A DNA stretch of 64,000 nucleotides from Hyaloscypha bicolor E (taxonomy: Eukaryota > Ascomycota > Leotiomycetes > Helotiales > Hyaloscyphaceae). The position numbers and the translations under genes were made by a program. The notes beneath the pieces were generated by a model. The model was not told the DNA's origin, searched no databases, and saw nothing but the letters and a program-made list of their open reading frames with translations. Positions 47,001 through 59,617 of the stretch are shown here, one piece after another; positions within the stretch are counted from its first letter, which is position 1, and each line of letters starts with the position of its first letter. Location of the stretch: contig NW_020194685.1 in the NCBI RefSeq assembly GCF_002865645.1, forward strand, positions 2,381,363-2,445,362. Direction: 5' to 3'.

Positions 47001-49790
47001 TCGCATCCCGGCCCCCCTGGATGCCCCCTCCAGCCAATTACCCCTTATTCCGAGGGACGACAAAACCGTTTCCCATCAACCCCCCCATCAACCCCCCCCC
47101 CCCCCCGAACTGCCAAAACCCACACCCTCTCAAGCACCAAGCAACCAAACCCCGAAGCACCAACTATCCACCCACGCCTTGGCACTCCTCCTCCTTCTCA
47201 TACGATTTCGTCGTGGGCTGTGAAACGTGCGTCACTCGCGAGAGCGAGGGCCCGCAGTTCCCACACCCTCTCCTTCGGCTTCGTCTGGAATGTCTCCATG
47301 TATTCTGCAATCCCTGCTTGAGATCCCGATTCCGCGGAAAGGCCAAACAAGGACGCTGGCCCCCCGTTTATCTGCCTATCAAGCTGCACAATTTCGTGGC
47401 CCCGGACCTCGAGTCAGGGCGGACGCCGAGCATGGATAGCGAGGTGCCCATCATTTTGCTATTCTTGACGCTGGATGCATAATCCCATGCCGTGCTCGTA
47501 TAATACACCGTTTTATATGGGGTTCTTGCTCTTGCTGCCGTCGAATCTAGTCAAGGCAGGGCGACAACTGCTTGCATTGTGGTCTCCTGACTTACATCCG
47601 GGCAACTTGCTCCAGTCCCCGGTGCGCGATTCCTGATTTCAACATCAGCCTCTGCGATCGCAGACAGAACCAACGTCAGGCAAGCAGGTGTCGTTCTGCA
47701 TTGCGCAGCCTCAATTATCTGGATTGCCGACCTATCCGGAACGGCCACATGTCTGAGATCGAATTACGCTGTTCGTGTTTGCGATCGTTCGTTCGGAACA
47801 GAGCTCGTCCTGAGGCTCGAGGGTCTGAACTTGCAAGTTGTCGCCGACTCGCCAACCCCCGCCAGTAGTCGCCAGCCCGGGTCTTGACTCCCCCTGACTA
47901 CTTCTTGCAAGGGCGAACACGCCAACGGTCCACGAACTGGTCACAGGACTTCGGGGCTTTCGCCTAAGGAGCCGGCGTGGGCCAGTCACAGCTGAGCGAG
48001 CCCCAGGCGCAGAGTCGGAGCAGGGGGCCGAGCCCAGTTGTTTGGTACTTGGGCAGCTGGGCCCACTGGCCAAGGCAATCCCAGCACGTTGTTTGGCCGT
48101 GCAGAGGTGCTTCTTTTTATGTCCTGTATGCGAAGCGTGGGTGCGGACTTTCCTTGGGCTGTGTGGGCTTGCACGTTCGGAGCATTCCAAAGGCACTGTC
48201 TCGGGACTCCTGGTGCTCACTGCTCAGTGCCCACTACGTACTGCCCACGAGTACGCTCGGCCTGTGGCTCAGGTGTGGTGACTTGACGCTCGCTGCCGTT
48301 TGACGGAAGCGGAGGGGACGGCGAGAGGTACCAGCTCAGATCCCAGTGCAGAGCCGAGCAAGATACATCTCGTCTCTGCCGCCCCGTGCATATCAGCCTG
48401 CAACTCACCCTCCGCATTGCTGAGTAAGAACACATAGAGTCATGGACACGGAGTTGGACCTCAAATTTGACCTGCTTCCTGTGACCTGCTTCCTGTGACC
48501 TATTCCTGATGCTGCTGAGAACGCGGCACAGACTCTTCAATCCCACCCCAGCGCGCCAATTGGGCCTCGGCGAGGCCACCCGCGCTTCGTCACCAGGATT
48601 AATAGGGGCAAGAACCTCTCCTTCCGTCAACCTCTCACAGACTGCGTTACTATCGCATTTCCAACAGCCAGCTCGCATTGTCGAATCGCGCTGAGAGCTT
48701 TCCGGGGCCACAGGTGCCCACGGCGCAGATTCATGAGCTCTCTACCAAGGAATCTTGTGGTGGACTTTCTGACGCACATACTCGGCCAAATGATGGAATA
48801 TGGCTCTTCACGTTTGTCCAGTGATTCTTCATGATCACCGGCACGCTGCCGTTCCGATTTGGATCTTGCATGGCTATCACGATGGCTGAGATGTGCATCA
48901 GCGATTCAGCGCCGAAGGCCATGTCGCCGCCCTCCCCCCCTTCTCTCTCATCTCATACTCTCCACACCGCCACCACTGCAAAACAGGCCTGTGCTCAATA
49001 CTAGCAGTCCCCAGTTAACAATACCACGCTACTAGACCCAGCTATCCCAAGCCCAAGTTACCTACAGGGTTCGATCCATGTGCCATGCCTGCAAGCGATC
49101 CTTAAGGGCTCTCACAATCCCTTCGGAAGACCCGCTGCTCCAACGGGCACACGGAGTCAAATGCCGGGGCGAGGTGGAGTACCGTCTGATACAGGGCCTC
49201 ATGCTCAGGGCCTGTCGTCCATCTTGCCCCCATACGACCCTCCCGGCTTGGGTTGCAAGCTCCAAGCCCCATGCTTGCCTGGCCCACGACCATGACCCTC
49301 CCCAGTTCCCCTTCCTTGTCCGTTTTGCCCTAACTTAGTCCGTGTAAGTGTCTCTCTGTCACGCATCGTCACCGCCCATCAGATTATAATTTTACGCGAC
49401 CGCTGCCGGGTACATTTATAACTAACCAAAGGCCACCCAGCGGTCAGCTACATGAACAGCCCAATCTCCTCTGCATATCTTTCTTTTCTGATCTTCTGAT
49501 TCCTTTCCTGCTCCCTGATACAACAGCACATACACAAGACTCCACTCTGCCTCTGCACCTAACGAGTAACCCTTCTTTGACTGCACCTACCCGTCCACCT
49601 GGTGACGACCACCCGGAAACACAGCAGTACAAAATCCAAGCATATAACCTCATATGGTCCACAGCTTCCAACTCAACACCACCTCCCACCTCCTCATTAG
49701 ACCAATTCGTCTCCCAAGTACAAGAACAACCAATCCCAACTGTGGAACCTTACATCCAAGACCGACAAGACAGCAGCCACAGCGCTCGCC
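44062..49790. other. 5.7-kb stretch with no supportable gene
   Basis: The region lies between two divergent genes and has normal GC content, unlike the RIP block. Open frames up to 176 codons occur on both strands (for example 44928-45458 and 45449-45928, minus) but show no domain, no consistent exon pattern and overlapping equivalents in other frames. Minor features are a 15-bp tandem repeat (GACCTGCTTCCTGTG) at about 48468-48499, a C-run near 47094-47106 and a 12-bp tandem (GAGGATCATATG) near 44703-44725. It may hold long regulatory sequence or non-coding transcripts. Confidence 0.5.
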
Positions 49791-51825
49791 ATGGCTGGCG
49801 CACAGCAGACAAGTTCGCGGAAGCGGACCCAACCTTTCCCCACAAGGCAAATGACAATACTAGGTAGGTTCTGCGGGTGTAGACGGGGGCTGCAATACCT
49901 CAGGGTCCTCGCTGACGAGAAGCAGCTTTATGCCGAATCTGCGAGCCGATTGCCTTTATGTCCATATTCCCATATGTATATTTCATGATCAAAGACTTCG
50001 GTGTCACTCAACATGAATCCGAAATCTCAGTATACGCGGGAATGGTGACATCTGCATTCGCCTTTGCGGAGTTCTCGTCTGGTGTAGCATGGGGAAGACT
50101 TAGTGACAGGATCGGACGAAAACCCGTCCTGCTCACCGGACTCGCTGGTACCGCACTCAGTATGCTGATCTTCGGATTTGCACCCAACCTTCCAGTTGCA
50201 TTGTTGGCTCGGGCGCTGGGAGGACTCTTGAATGGGTACGTGGAAGTTCCGGGATGTCATGCACTCCTACATCAAAAGTTGTGAACCCTTTTCTAACCGA
50301 TCAATGGTTTTAGAAACATTGGCGTTTTGCAGACCACCGTCGCGGAAATGGTCACCGTCAAGGAACACCAACGTACGTCAAAATCTGATATGTCGTATTT
50401 TCCCTCTCCAGTTAGAGCCGCTTGCTGACGAGTCGGAAAGCCCGCGCTTATACGATTATGCCATTCGTGTGGTGTCTCGGGTGAGTTGCTGGAAACGTTT
50501 GTCAATTTTCGGGACCACACCACATTGCTAACTTTTGTGTCGAGATCGATTCTCGGACCTACTCTTGGAGGCGCATTGGCTAGACCAGTCCTCAGCTATC
50601 CAGAGCTCTTCCACGCCGGATCCATTTGGGACCGATTCCCCTACCTGTTGCCCAACCTTGTGTGTACGATGATCGTGACCTGCGGAGTCGGGATTGGGAT
50701 CTTGTTTCTCGAGGAGACGCACGAGGAGAAGAAGCACCGCCGCGATCCGGGATTGGAAGCTGGCAAATGGATTCTGAGCAAGGTTACACGCTGTGCGGAA
50801 TCGAAGTCATCAAGCGAAAAGGAAATGGATCTGGACGAGGTTCTCTCTCTGTTGAGCGACGATGACCAGCCGCCGAATTACCGTACGAACGAGAGCTCGC
50901 TCAGCATTCCGTCCACCCCATCAGCGGACCGTCAGGAGGTGTTGGATCTGAATGACTCGCGCATTGCGGCGTCGCCTGCAGCAACAAAAGCATTCACGAG
51001 ACAGGTTGTTCGCAACATCATCGGTTACGGCATCTTAGCTTAGTAAGTCATGCATGAACTGGTTCTCGTGCCTCACTGACTCGTGTGCGCAGCCACACAA
51101 TGACTTTCGATGCAATGCTGCCAACACTCCTCAGCACCGAACCCCCTGAGAATCCGGAACCATGGAAGCTGCCTTTCAAGTTTGTTAGCGGCTATGGACT
51201 CAGCACGAAGCAGATTGGGGTTGTTCTCTCGGTCCAAGGCATCTACTCCATGATTGCCACCATCTTCCTCTTCCCCATCATCGTCCGCCGGCTTGGAGCC
51301 CTTGGTCTCTTCAGGGCGCTCGCTATCTCCTATCCCATCTTGTACATCTCCACTCCGTACTTGGTTCTTCTACCGGACAAGCTGAAGATGGCCGGGGTCT
51401 ATGGAGTCGTCATCTGGAAGTGCACATTCGCAACAATGGCATATCCGAGCAATGCCATCCTGCTCACCAACTCGGCGCCCTCGCTCCTGATGCTGGGAAC
51501 AATCAATGGCGTTGCAGCTTCCACAGCCAGTCTCTCCCGAGCCTTCGGCCCAACAGTATCTGGATTCCTCTTCTCAGCAGGTCTTCGACTAGGATACTCT
51601 GGCCTCGCCTGGTGGTGCAGTGCGGTAATTTCTCTAGCAGGCGCCCTCATCAGCTTGCGCATGACCGACAAAGGAGGACGCATGGATGTCGACGAGAAGA
51701 TCGACGAAGACCGCGACTTGGGCTTCGAAGAGCAGATTCTAGATCACCACGCCTTGGATTCCGCCATCGCAGCCGCCGAACCACGGAGAGATATCGAACC
51801 ACTAGATAATAATATCATCAAGTGA
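49791..51825 (+). CDS. MFS transporter, TetA/ZIFL-like (DHA1) family
   Basis: Six exons (49791-49863, 49926-50235, 50314-50372, 50441-50480, 50545-51042, 51093-51825; introns of 50-78 bp) close to 570 residues. Landmarks are C-E-P-I-A-F-M-S-I-F-P-Y in TM1, G-R-L-S-D-R-I-G-R-K-P-V (motif A) after TM2, R-A-L-G-G-L-L-N-G, then G-P-T-L-G-G-A-L-A-R-P (motif C) in TM5, an acidic central loop of about 100 residues with S-L-L-S-D-D-D-Q, and a second half ending in an acidic tail. Fungal members of this group (with the yeast YCR023C relative) move organic ions or metals across plasma or vacuolar membranes; substrate unknown. A long loop between TM6 and TM7 is typical for them. The gene is intact. Confidence 0.92.
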
Positions 51826-53278
51826 TGACTTTCTCTCGCGAGAAAGAAAGCGACTCACGAATTTCATCTCATAGCGCCTTTTCGATTCTACGCTTTCCTC
51901 TGGGAGGATACCTGTATAAAAAACAACCCTTTTGAGCGACGTCGATTTTATGTATTTTCCTTTTCCGATATACATGCTTTTGCTTTGCAGCGTTGTGGTT
52001 TTAATTTATTGCTTGGATTCGGCGCACTAGGAGGATCGTCAATTACAACAATACCTGATACTGATATACACTTTTTGCGAGAGGGAGAAAGGATGGAGTT
52101 TTACAAGATGGAATTACATTGGAACCGGACATCACACACAAAGAAATAGATCAGATCGGATGGATATTTTGAAAGATCTGTTGCTTGAGATTTTGGGATT
52201 GGAGTTTCTTGGATACGGATCATCATCGATCACTTGGATCTGACTGGAGAATTGGAATTGACCAGAAGGGATTTGCAGACAGGCAGATCATTCATTGATC
52301 ATGGATTGGATATGGTATCGCATTTTTAACAGGCGTTTATAATATACCTTTTTCTTTTCTGCACACCGGGCGATGGCATGGAGTTGGATGCGGGTCTTAT
52401 AGATATTCAATATGAAGACGTTGATCCGAATTGTGTTTTGAAAAGGGGCTTCAGTTTCGTGATGCTGGGGCGGAGCAGGCTTCCGGATGTGATCCCGCTC
52501 CTTGCAAGCACCTGGTGCACCTTCCTATTTACAACAAGAACAACTCCTCTTTCTCTTCAGCTTCCTACCTCGAGTTGTGCAAATATTCAAATATGCACCT
52601 GACCATTGCACATCACACTCCCCCCTATTGTTTACAAATCCCCTCTGGCCACTGCACTCTAGCCCTCGCCACCTCCACCCTTTACTCGATGGCTACACAT
52701 AATCTCAGCCGCCCCGCCAGGATCTCCCACTATTTGCGGCGGCCTCTCATTGGGCAAAGTTCTTATCATACGCTATCGTCTGGCTGTCTGGCTCCCTCTC
52801 GGCACGGCTTCAGGGTCCGCTAAAGCCTGTGGCCTGCTGTGTACAACACAGAAATCCCACGCGGCTGCAGACCGACTCCCAGCTGCCTTTTTGCTTTTGC
52901 TTTTGCTCTTGCGCATTGCCCTGCCCTGCCCTGCCTGCCATCGTGCCCGAGTCCTCGATCCACCTCCAAGCTTTCCTCTAAAAGAGAATCGAGACGAGAA
53001 GAAGGAGAGATCGGACGAATAGACGGATTGAACTTCGGCAGGAAAACGCGGGCCCTTATCGTACGTACGATTTGAGAGCGAGGATAGCACCACCGCAGGC
53101 AAGAGCACAATGAGCGCAGCGCACATATCGAGGAGATAGCAAGCGGCGCCGTCCAACCCAATCGAGGACCTCAACCCTGACCCAGTACACCGGCTGCGAA
53201 CAGCGCGACGGTGCAATAAGTTGAGCTAGAAGTGGAAGTGGAAGTGGCAGTGGCAGTGGGAGTGGGAGGAGCTCGACC
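51826..53278. other. Intergenic, long leader and promoter of the regulator gene
   Basis: About 1.45 kb. The left part is the 3' flank of the MFS gene; the right part is pyrimidine-rich and probably the promoter and 5' UTR of the Zn2Cys6 gene. A GTGGAA/GTGGCA/GTGGGA hexamer array at about 53229-53262 ends 17 bp before the start codon. Confidence 0.5.
53229..53262 (+). repeat. Hexanucleotide microsatellite just upstream of the regulator start codon
   Basis: Units of (A/C/G)GTGG(A/C/G) are repeated six to seven times immediately before the ATG at 53279. They would lie in the mRNA leader. Confidence 0.6.
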
Positions 53279-56200
53279 ATGAATCCAAGGTCGCCGACTA
53301 CCTCTGCGACAAGTGCAGGTGGAGGGTATCCGCACAAGCGCGCCAGACATGCGTCGCCGGAGCGCAGTGGAGGAGCCCTGAAGCCTACGAGTCCGACGAG
53401 CGTGGAGGATGTTGAGATTACCGGGGCTGCGCCGGTGTCTGGAGGGAAGACGGGCCAGAGCAGCAGCTTCAGAAACGTGAGTGCGTGTAATCGCTGCAGA
53501 TTAAGGAAGAACCGCTGTGATCAAAGACTCCCGTCTTGTGCTAGTTGTGAGAAGGCGAGTGTGAAGTGTGTCGGGTATGATCCTATCACCAAGAGGGAGA
53601 TTCCTAGGAGGTGAGTTGTGTTTGACCGATCTTCTCTACCAAGTCACAGAAGCGTAATTGGGGTGTACTGGGGAAAGGCTAATAAGGAAAACACAGCTAT
53701 GTCTTCTACCTCGAAACTCGAGTCGGCTATCTAGAGAAGGTCCTCCAGGACAACGGTATCCCCTTTGCGCCAGCCGAAGTCCTCGACCACGCCTCCAGAC
53801 CAGGCGCAGATCCAAATACCGTCCAAACACCCAGCGATGATGGCAGACCGCCTTACAATGGCAATGATACAACTATCACTTCCCACAAGCAATCAACGAA
53901 AGAGGTAGCATGGAACAAGAAGCAAGATGAGTCTGAGAAGTTGAATAAGCTGGTCTCGAATATTGGCAGTGTTTCTGTACAAGGGGCTTCTGACTCCCGC
54001 TACTTGGGATCGACATCCGGAATCTCGTTCGCAAGAGTCGTCTTCGCGGCAGTGAAGTCATCGGTATCAGGCACGAATAGTGATAGGAGCGGTGTCAGAC
54101 CCTCAAGGCTGGTGATTAAGGATAAACCAACCGGCACATCGATGCGAGACTCTTTCTTCGGCCTGCATACCCGACCGACCATTAAACAAGCACCTTTCCC
54201 GTCCAAAGAAGTTGGCTCAAGGATGGTGAACTTCTACTTCGAGCACGCGAATCCGCAGATACCGATTCTACATAGACCGGAGTTTATGAAGATGTTTGAG
54301 TTGGCATATGCGGACGGTGATGCGAGAGTTAGGACGCCGAGGGAGCTGTATATGCTGAATATCGTCTTTGCGATTGGGTCCGGCATCTTTCTGGGCGATT
54401 CGGGGGATCAAGAAGCGAAAGAGGATAGGGAAGAGAAACGCAGTAGGTCGGGGTTGGATAAGCAGTGCCAGCCGGAGGAATATCATGCTTCCGCCATTGT
54501 GCATCTTGAAGCTTTATTAGGCTCGGCGAGCTCAGTTGATCGCCCTGATGGATTTGGTGGTGGATTGGAGGAGTTGCAGGCTGTGTTGTTGTTGGCTGGG
54601 TTTGCGCTCCTCAGACCGGTGGCCCCGGGATTGTGGTATATTATTGGTGTTGCAGTGAGGCTAGCGGTGGATTTGGGGTTGCACCATGAGGATGGGAAGG
54701 ATATTGAGGTTGGGCTTGAAGAGGTGACTGAGAATTTGAAAGGCGAGGAAAGTGATATGGTACGAATGCAGAGAGAGCGGCATGAACGAGAAAGGGGAAG
54801 AAGGGAATGGGTGCGAGACTTCAAGAGAAGGTTGTGGTGGTGCACATACTCGTTTGATCGATTGGTGTCAACATGCGTTGGTCGGCCGTTTGGCATTACG
54901 GATCAAGTCATTACAACCGAGTTCCCCTCGTTACTCGACGACAAGTACATCACGCCAAATGGCTTGTTGGAGCCTCCAGCTGGCGTTGTGGAGACGAGCT
55001 ACAAGCATGCTGCATACCACTACTTCCGACTCAGGTTGTTACAATCTGAGATTTTGCAAGTGTTGCAACATCAGCAGGCCCAACACGCTCGGGCTTCTGG
55101 TCTCAATGAACGGAATCCGTTCATGCACACCACCTTACCCTCTCCCTTCCTCTCGAAGTTTGATAGCTTCAGATCATGGCGAATCGATATCGACAGACGA
55201 TTATGGGAATGGAAGACTTCTGCTCCTACGAAAAAGGATACAGGAGTCGGATTCTCAGTCGAGTTCCTCGAGCTCAATTACTGGCAATGCGTGATTATGC
55301 TCTACAGACAGAGTCTGAGTGTGCCACAGATGTTCGAGGGAGAATACAATACCAGTGAAGAGGTCAATAGCCCAAGCATACATAATGTTGAGCTGAGGGA
55401 GGACGAAGAGCGGGTGTTTTTGAAGGTTGCAGAGGCGGGACAGAGAGTGTTGAGATTGTATAGGCAGTTGCATCGTGTGCATCTTGTTAATTATACTTTC
55501 TTGGCTACTCATCATTTGTTCATGGCGGGGATATCGTTCTTGTATGCTATTTGGCATTCGGCGATTGTGAGAAGTCGACTGGTAAGTTATCTCTGTTGTA
55601 CTGAGAAGTGTGGGACTAATGGATTTTGCAGACCATGGATGAAGTCGACTTCACAATCCTAGCAGCAACCTCCGTCCTTGGCGATCTCATCGAGAAATGC
55701 CCACCAGCAGAAGCCTGCCGCGACGCCTTCGACCGCATGTCCAAAGCGACAGTCCAAATGTGCATGTCAACCACCGGCTTCAGCTCCTCTTCAAGCCTCA
55801 GTACCCGTCGCCGCTCGCACTCCCAAAGCCACCAACACCACAACCAAAGCACTGAAACCGACTACTTCGACAAGCATTACCAGCGGCAAAGCCGCGGCCC
55901 CCAAAACCAAAACTCCTCGCGACCAAAACCGCAATTCGATATGGGTCTCAACGATCTCCTCGGCTCCCCCCAAAATGCAACATCGACAATGCAGACCCCT
56001 CAACCGCCCTCCTTCCGCCCTAACTCGCAGAACAGTATGGGTGCACCTTCTTCCAACAAAGGCGGCGTAAAAATGGAGTTCGAACCTTACAACTCCTCCG
56101 CAACACCCTCTACCATAACAGGCCCTACCCGCCAAAACACATCCAACTCCCAATCCGCTTCGCAAACAATAGGCAACTCGCCCTCCGACTACGCCATTTC

Positions 56201-56522
56201 GCCCCCTCTATCCGCCTTAGACACCTCCGCCATCGACCCCTCTTTACTCCCGTCCCCACAAACGACGTTCCAGACTCCTGGGGGCTATGGGCAGAACAAT
56301 GCTTTTGGAGGGGCAGCGGAACTGCAGTTCCCGTTTCAGAATGCGCCGGGGATGGACTTTCTGCAAGGGGGCTGGGATGCAGGTGGGTTTGATGGAGGGT
56401 GGAATGGTGATCTTGGGATGGGCACGGGATTGGGTTGGGATGGAGGAGCCGGGGATCATGGGGATGGTGGAGGGGTGGATCTTTTTGATGGGTTTTTCTT
56501 TGGGGGGACTGGTGGGTTCTGA
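53279..56522 (+). CDS. Zn2Cys6 transcription factor with fungal_trans domain
   Basis: Three exons (53279-53610, 53697-55581, 55632-56522; introns of 86 and 50 bp) encode 1035 residues. The Zn2Cys6 cluster has Cys at residues 70, 73, 80, 87, 90 and 97, followed by a linker and a short coiled coil (S-Y-V-F-Y-L-E-T-R-V-G-Y-L-E-K-V-L), the arrangement of Put3/Ppr1-like activators that bind CGG triplets as dimers. The fungal_trans regulatory domain starts near F-Y-F-E-H-A-N-P-Q-I-P-I-L-H-R, with R-R-L-W-W-C-T-Y-S-F-D-R and G-R-P-F-G-I further on. The C-terminal 250 residues are Gln/Asn/Ser-rich and end in a Gly/Asp/Phe-rich acidic stretch, a likely activation domain. The pathway controlled is not visible from the sequence. 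It lies downstream of the MFS transporter gene on the same strand. Confidence 0.93.
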
Positions 56523-57686
56523 TCATTTGTTGGATGGAAAGAGGATATGATGGTGATAGTGGTGGGATGACACCGCTTACTTGGTACCTAATGTGGGAAA
56601 TGGAAAAGGGCGGGAAAATCAGGAGGGGTCATACACGAGAGGGAAAGGAGCATATGGTTTGTTATAGCTGTGAAACCACAATAATTGTGTATCTAGCATG
56701 GGGTTCATGGTGTATGATATTTGGTGCCAGGACAATATACGCTCTGGCTAGGAGCTAATCCGCTATTGCATGCCATGGATTTGGCCATATCTTAGCTTGA
56801 GAGGTGTGAAAGGGCTTGAAAAAAAAATGGATTGAGTGACAGAATATTGAGAGATTGCTTGTTGAAGATAAAGTCGGGGTGAAAGTGTGATGTGTTTGCA
56901 TTTGTGATCGTGATGCGGGATGACAGTCGATGCTGCGGTTCGAGATTTGGAGGGAGAAGGAGGGGAGAGATTTAGTACAAACGGCGTGAGACTTCACGAA
57001 AAGAGAAGGGAGAACTTTGAGATGTAGAGAAGGTGGAGGGTGTGGTGTCGATGGGGTGGATGAAAGATGGTGGAAGGAGCGGAGGACGCGAAGCGCTGTG
57101 AGACAGATGAAGGATAGCTGGGGGGGGGGACGCCAAAAGGTTAATGATGATTCGACTTTGAAGCCGGATATTGAAGCTGTAGTGCCAGGATCGAAATCTA
57201 CTTCGAAATCTCATTGTTGCATTCCGAATTCGAATACTAGGTACGGTGTCCCACAAACACACATCGCATACGGTTTTCAGGGCCTGTGATTCACTACAAG
57301 GCCACGAGTTCTGTTCAAGGGGTCTGACTGGCTTTCACTTTATACTAGGAGCTCAGGACTCGAGGATAGACTTGACCTCAATGTCGTAAGTCGATATCGG
57401 AGATCGATTGTGACTTGCTGTAATTTCAAGGACAATCGTTCACTTAAATGCTAGAAATCGGCTGATAGTAATCACTTCTGTAAGGAAAAATCTTCTGACA
57501 AGTAGCAACTGGACTAGACCTCGCGGTAAAGCAGAGGTTGAGAAGCTGCCAGAACCATATAGACGCCGGGAATTTTTTTATTTCCGATCAAATAGGAGCT
57601 AAGCCCTTCTATCAAGATATAAAAGTCTATTGTGGTATCAAAGCCATGGCCGTGATTAATAACACAGCTTCAACGGTGGATATGGA
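56523..57686. other. Convergent intergenic region
   Basis: It holds the 3' flanks of the regulator gene and the DUF6590 gene. A G-run lies at about 57120-57129. No gene is seen. Confidence 0.5.
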
Positions 57687-58758
57687 TCAGTAGTTATCGT
57701 CGTCATCATCCATGCGCATACTTTCGTTGTAACTCCGTTTCAGGGACCTAATATCCAATTTGTGGATCCGCCCCACATTCATCACCTTGATGTTGTGTTG
57801 CACCGTATACACCTTTCCAAAATCAATGCGAGACATGGGATCAAGTGTCTCGCCCTCTACTTCAAGAACAATTCTAAGAGCATACTTGCCAAGCAATTCA
57901 CCAGGGGCCGCATCAGGTTCAGATTCGTTTGCGTCATGTACTATTGCATGGTCCGATGCTCGAACACCTGCCTTGGTAGCACCTTGGCCCCCGTACGTCA
58001 GGATGGGAAGGCACAGACAGCAATGTAGTCGCTTCCGTATAACCACAAACCTCCGAATCTTAGAAAACGCGAGCTGCCCAAACGCCACTGTGTGTGAGGT
58101 GTAATTATCCAGATCATTCGCTGTCTCTGAGGCTGGCTCGGTCCAGAGGACTTTGAAGACCCTTCCGATCTGGAAGAAGCGGGAGGGTTGGTCTCGGATA
58201 GTGAATCCTGCGATGGTCAGGGTATGTGATTCAAGGGAGAAGCTTTGCGTACGTGGATCAAGCTGGTCTGCTTGTTGAGCGAAACTTGGACTAGCGATTG
58301 AAAGTGTCCCCAATCCAGAGACAATATCAGGGATTGCTTGTTGACCGAAACTTGGACTAGCAACTGGAAGTGTCCCCAATCCAGGGGAATAGGAACTTGG
58401 TTCACGTTGTGCGTCGTAAAGCTTTGGTGGCGAGAAGTCTAATGGAGGTTGATACGTGGTATGGTCTTCGGAATGCTGAGCGTATGCCGAAGGCCCAGAC
58501 TGAGTGACTGGTTCGAATCTGGGAGCTGCGTTGCTCGACTTTTCGATAGAATCGCCGTAGTCATATTCGTATTCGCCTAGTCGAGTTAACAATTCATTTC
58601 CAACTCGGCTTTCAGCAGAGGTTTGACATACCATGACGATCTAGACGATATCGTCGAAAGCATTGCCGGTTCTCTTCCCATTCCCATTCCGACCAATCGG
58701 TGGGGTATTCCGAGCGTTTGGCTGAACTGCGTGAACTTCTTTTATGTCTACTCGACAT
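57687..58758 (-). CDS. DUF6590 domain protein, complete
   Basis: Two exons (58758-58632, 58576-57687; 55-bp intron with GTATGT donor) encode 338 residues. The spliced N-terminus is basic and Ser/Arg-rich, then S-E-Y-P-T-D-W-S-E-W-E-W-E; a later ATG at 58634 lies at the exon edge and would lose this. Residues about 175-320 carry the DUF6590 core: R-F-F-Q-I-G-R-V-F-K-V-L-W-T-E-P-A, F-V-V-I-R, C-L-C-L-P-I-L-T-Y-G-G-Q-G, H-A-I-V, L-D-P-M-S-R-I-D-F-G-K-V-Y-T-V-Q-H-N-I-K-V. No function is known for the domain. Two imperfect 25-residue repeats (G-L-G-T-L-x-x-A-S-P-S-F) lie before it. Two further DUF6590-related loci are found at 62077-62508 and 63818-64000. Confidence 0.9.
58271..58385 (-). repeat. 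Internal tandem repeat in the DUF6590 gene
   Basis: Two units of about 60 bp, encoding G-L-G-T-L-(P/S)-(V/I)-A-S-P-S-F-(G/A)-Q-Q-A, stand in tandem. They look like a recent in-frame duplication within a low-complexity linker. Confidence 0.7.
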
Positions 58759-59617
58759 GCCTCCAGATTCAAGCCCTGGAACACCTCCAAAGCTTGCGCC
58801 TCAGCGCAGCGGTGCAAAGCTTCCTCGATAGAACATAAGTATGGAACCTGCGTCCATAGCCTCCCACCCACCGCAAGTCGTTTGGCAGAGGGATATGGTG
58901 CTGCGCTCGGAGCGTGGAAGGTACAGTTTCCAGTCGGTGGTGATGCATTGGGGAAGAGGCGGCCATGTGTTCCAAAATAAGGCTGCAGAGATGGCAAGGG
59001 TCAGGCACCGACTATTTATCGGGAGCGCGAATTTAGCATTCGCAGAGAGCAGCCCACTTTCCGGAAACACGAGAAGTAAAATATACGATCAAATAATGGT
59101 GTTGTCAAGCAAAGTTGCAGATTAGTTATTCGTGTCGCATTGGAGTGTCCAACCTTTTTATCTCACCTGTCATGGCTGCTGGCACATTCGCGTGCTGGCC
59201 TCACTCGTTCATCCCACACTGCCTGGCTCGAGGCTTGGAATACAAGCAAGGCGGTTTCCACAACCATGCCGATTTGGTCGAATACATAACCTTGCTTCAA
59301 GATGCAATATAATCTGCCTCGCCATCATGAAGATATCGGTCCGCTGTGTTGTCTCGTCCTGTGCATAGTGCGCTGAACTTGCAGAAGCGACGACGACCTC
59401 ACATCCTAGGGGTAAACGAGGGCCAGTCGCTCTGCGCATACCCTGCCGCTGTGCGGTGGCCTTGATACCAAGGCGGTCGTGCATGTTCAGGCCGAGCTGA
59501 TGCGGAGACATACATATATTTGGTGCCCAGCTCATCCCAACCTCTCGCCCTGCGCGTAAGCCGAAACCTCATTGATCGTCGGACTCGTTTGCAGAGACTC
59601 TCACCGCCATCGCCAAA
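58759..59617. other. Divergent promoter region
   Basis: About 0.86 kb between the DUF6590 gene (minus) and the 516-residue protein gene (plus). A minus-strand open frame at 58641-58997 overlaps the first DUF6590 exon in another frame and shows no features of its own. Confidence 0.5.

Noticed and set aside
49791..56522. Transporter plus regulator as part of a biosynthetic gene cluster
   Set aside because: No backbone synthase or tailoring enzyme lies nearby; adjacency alone is not enough.
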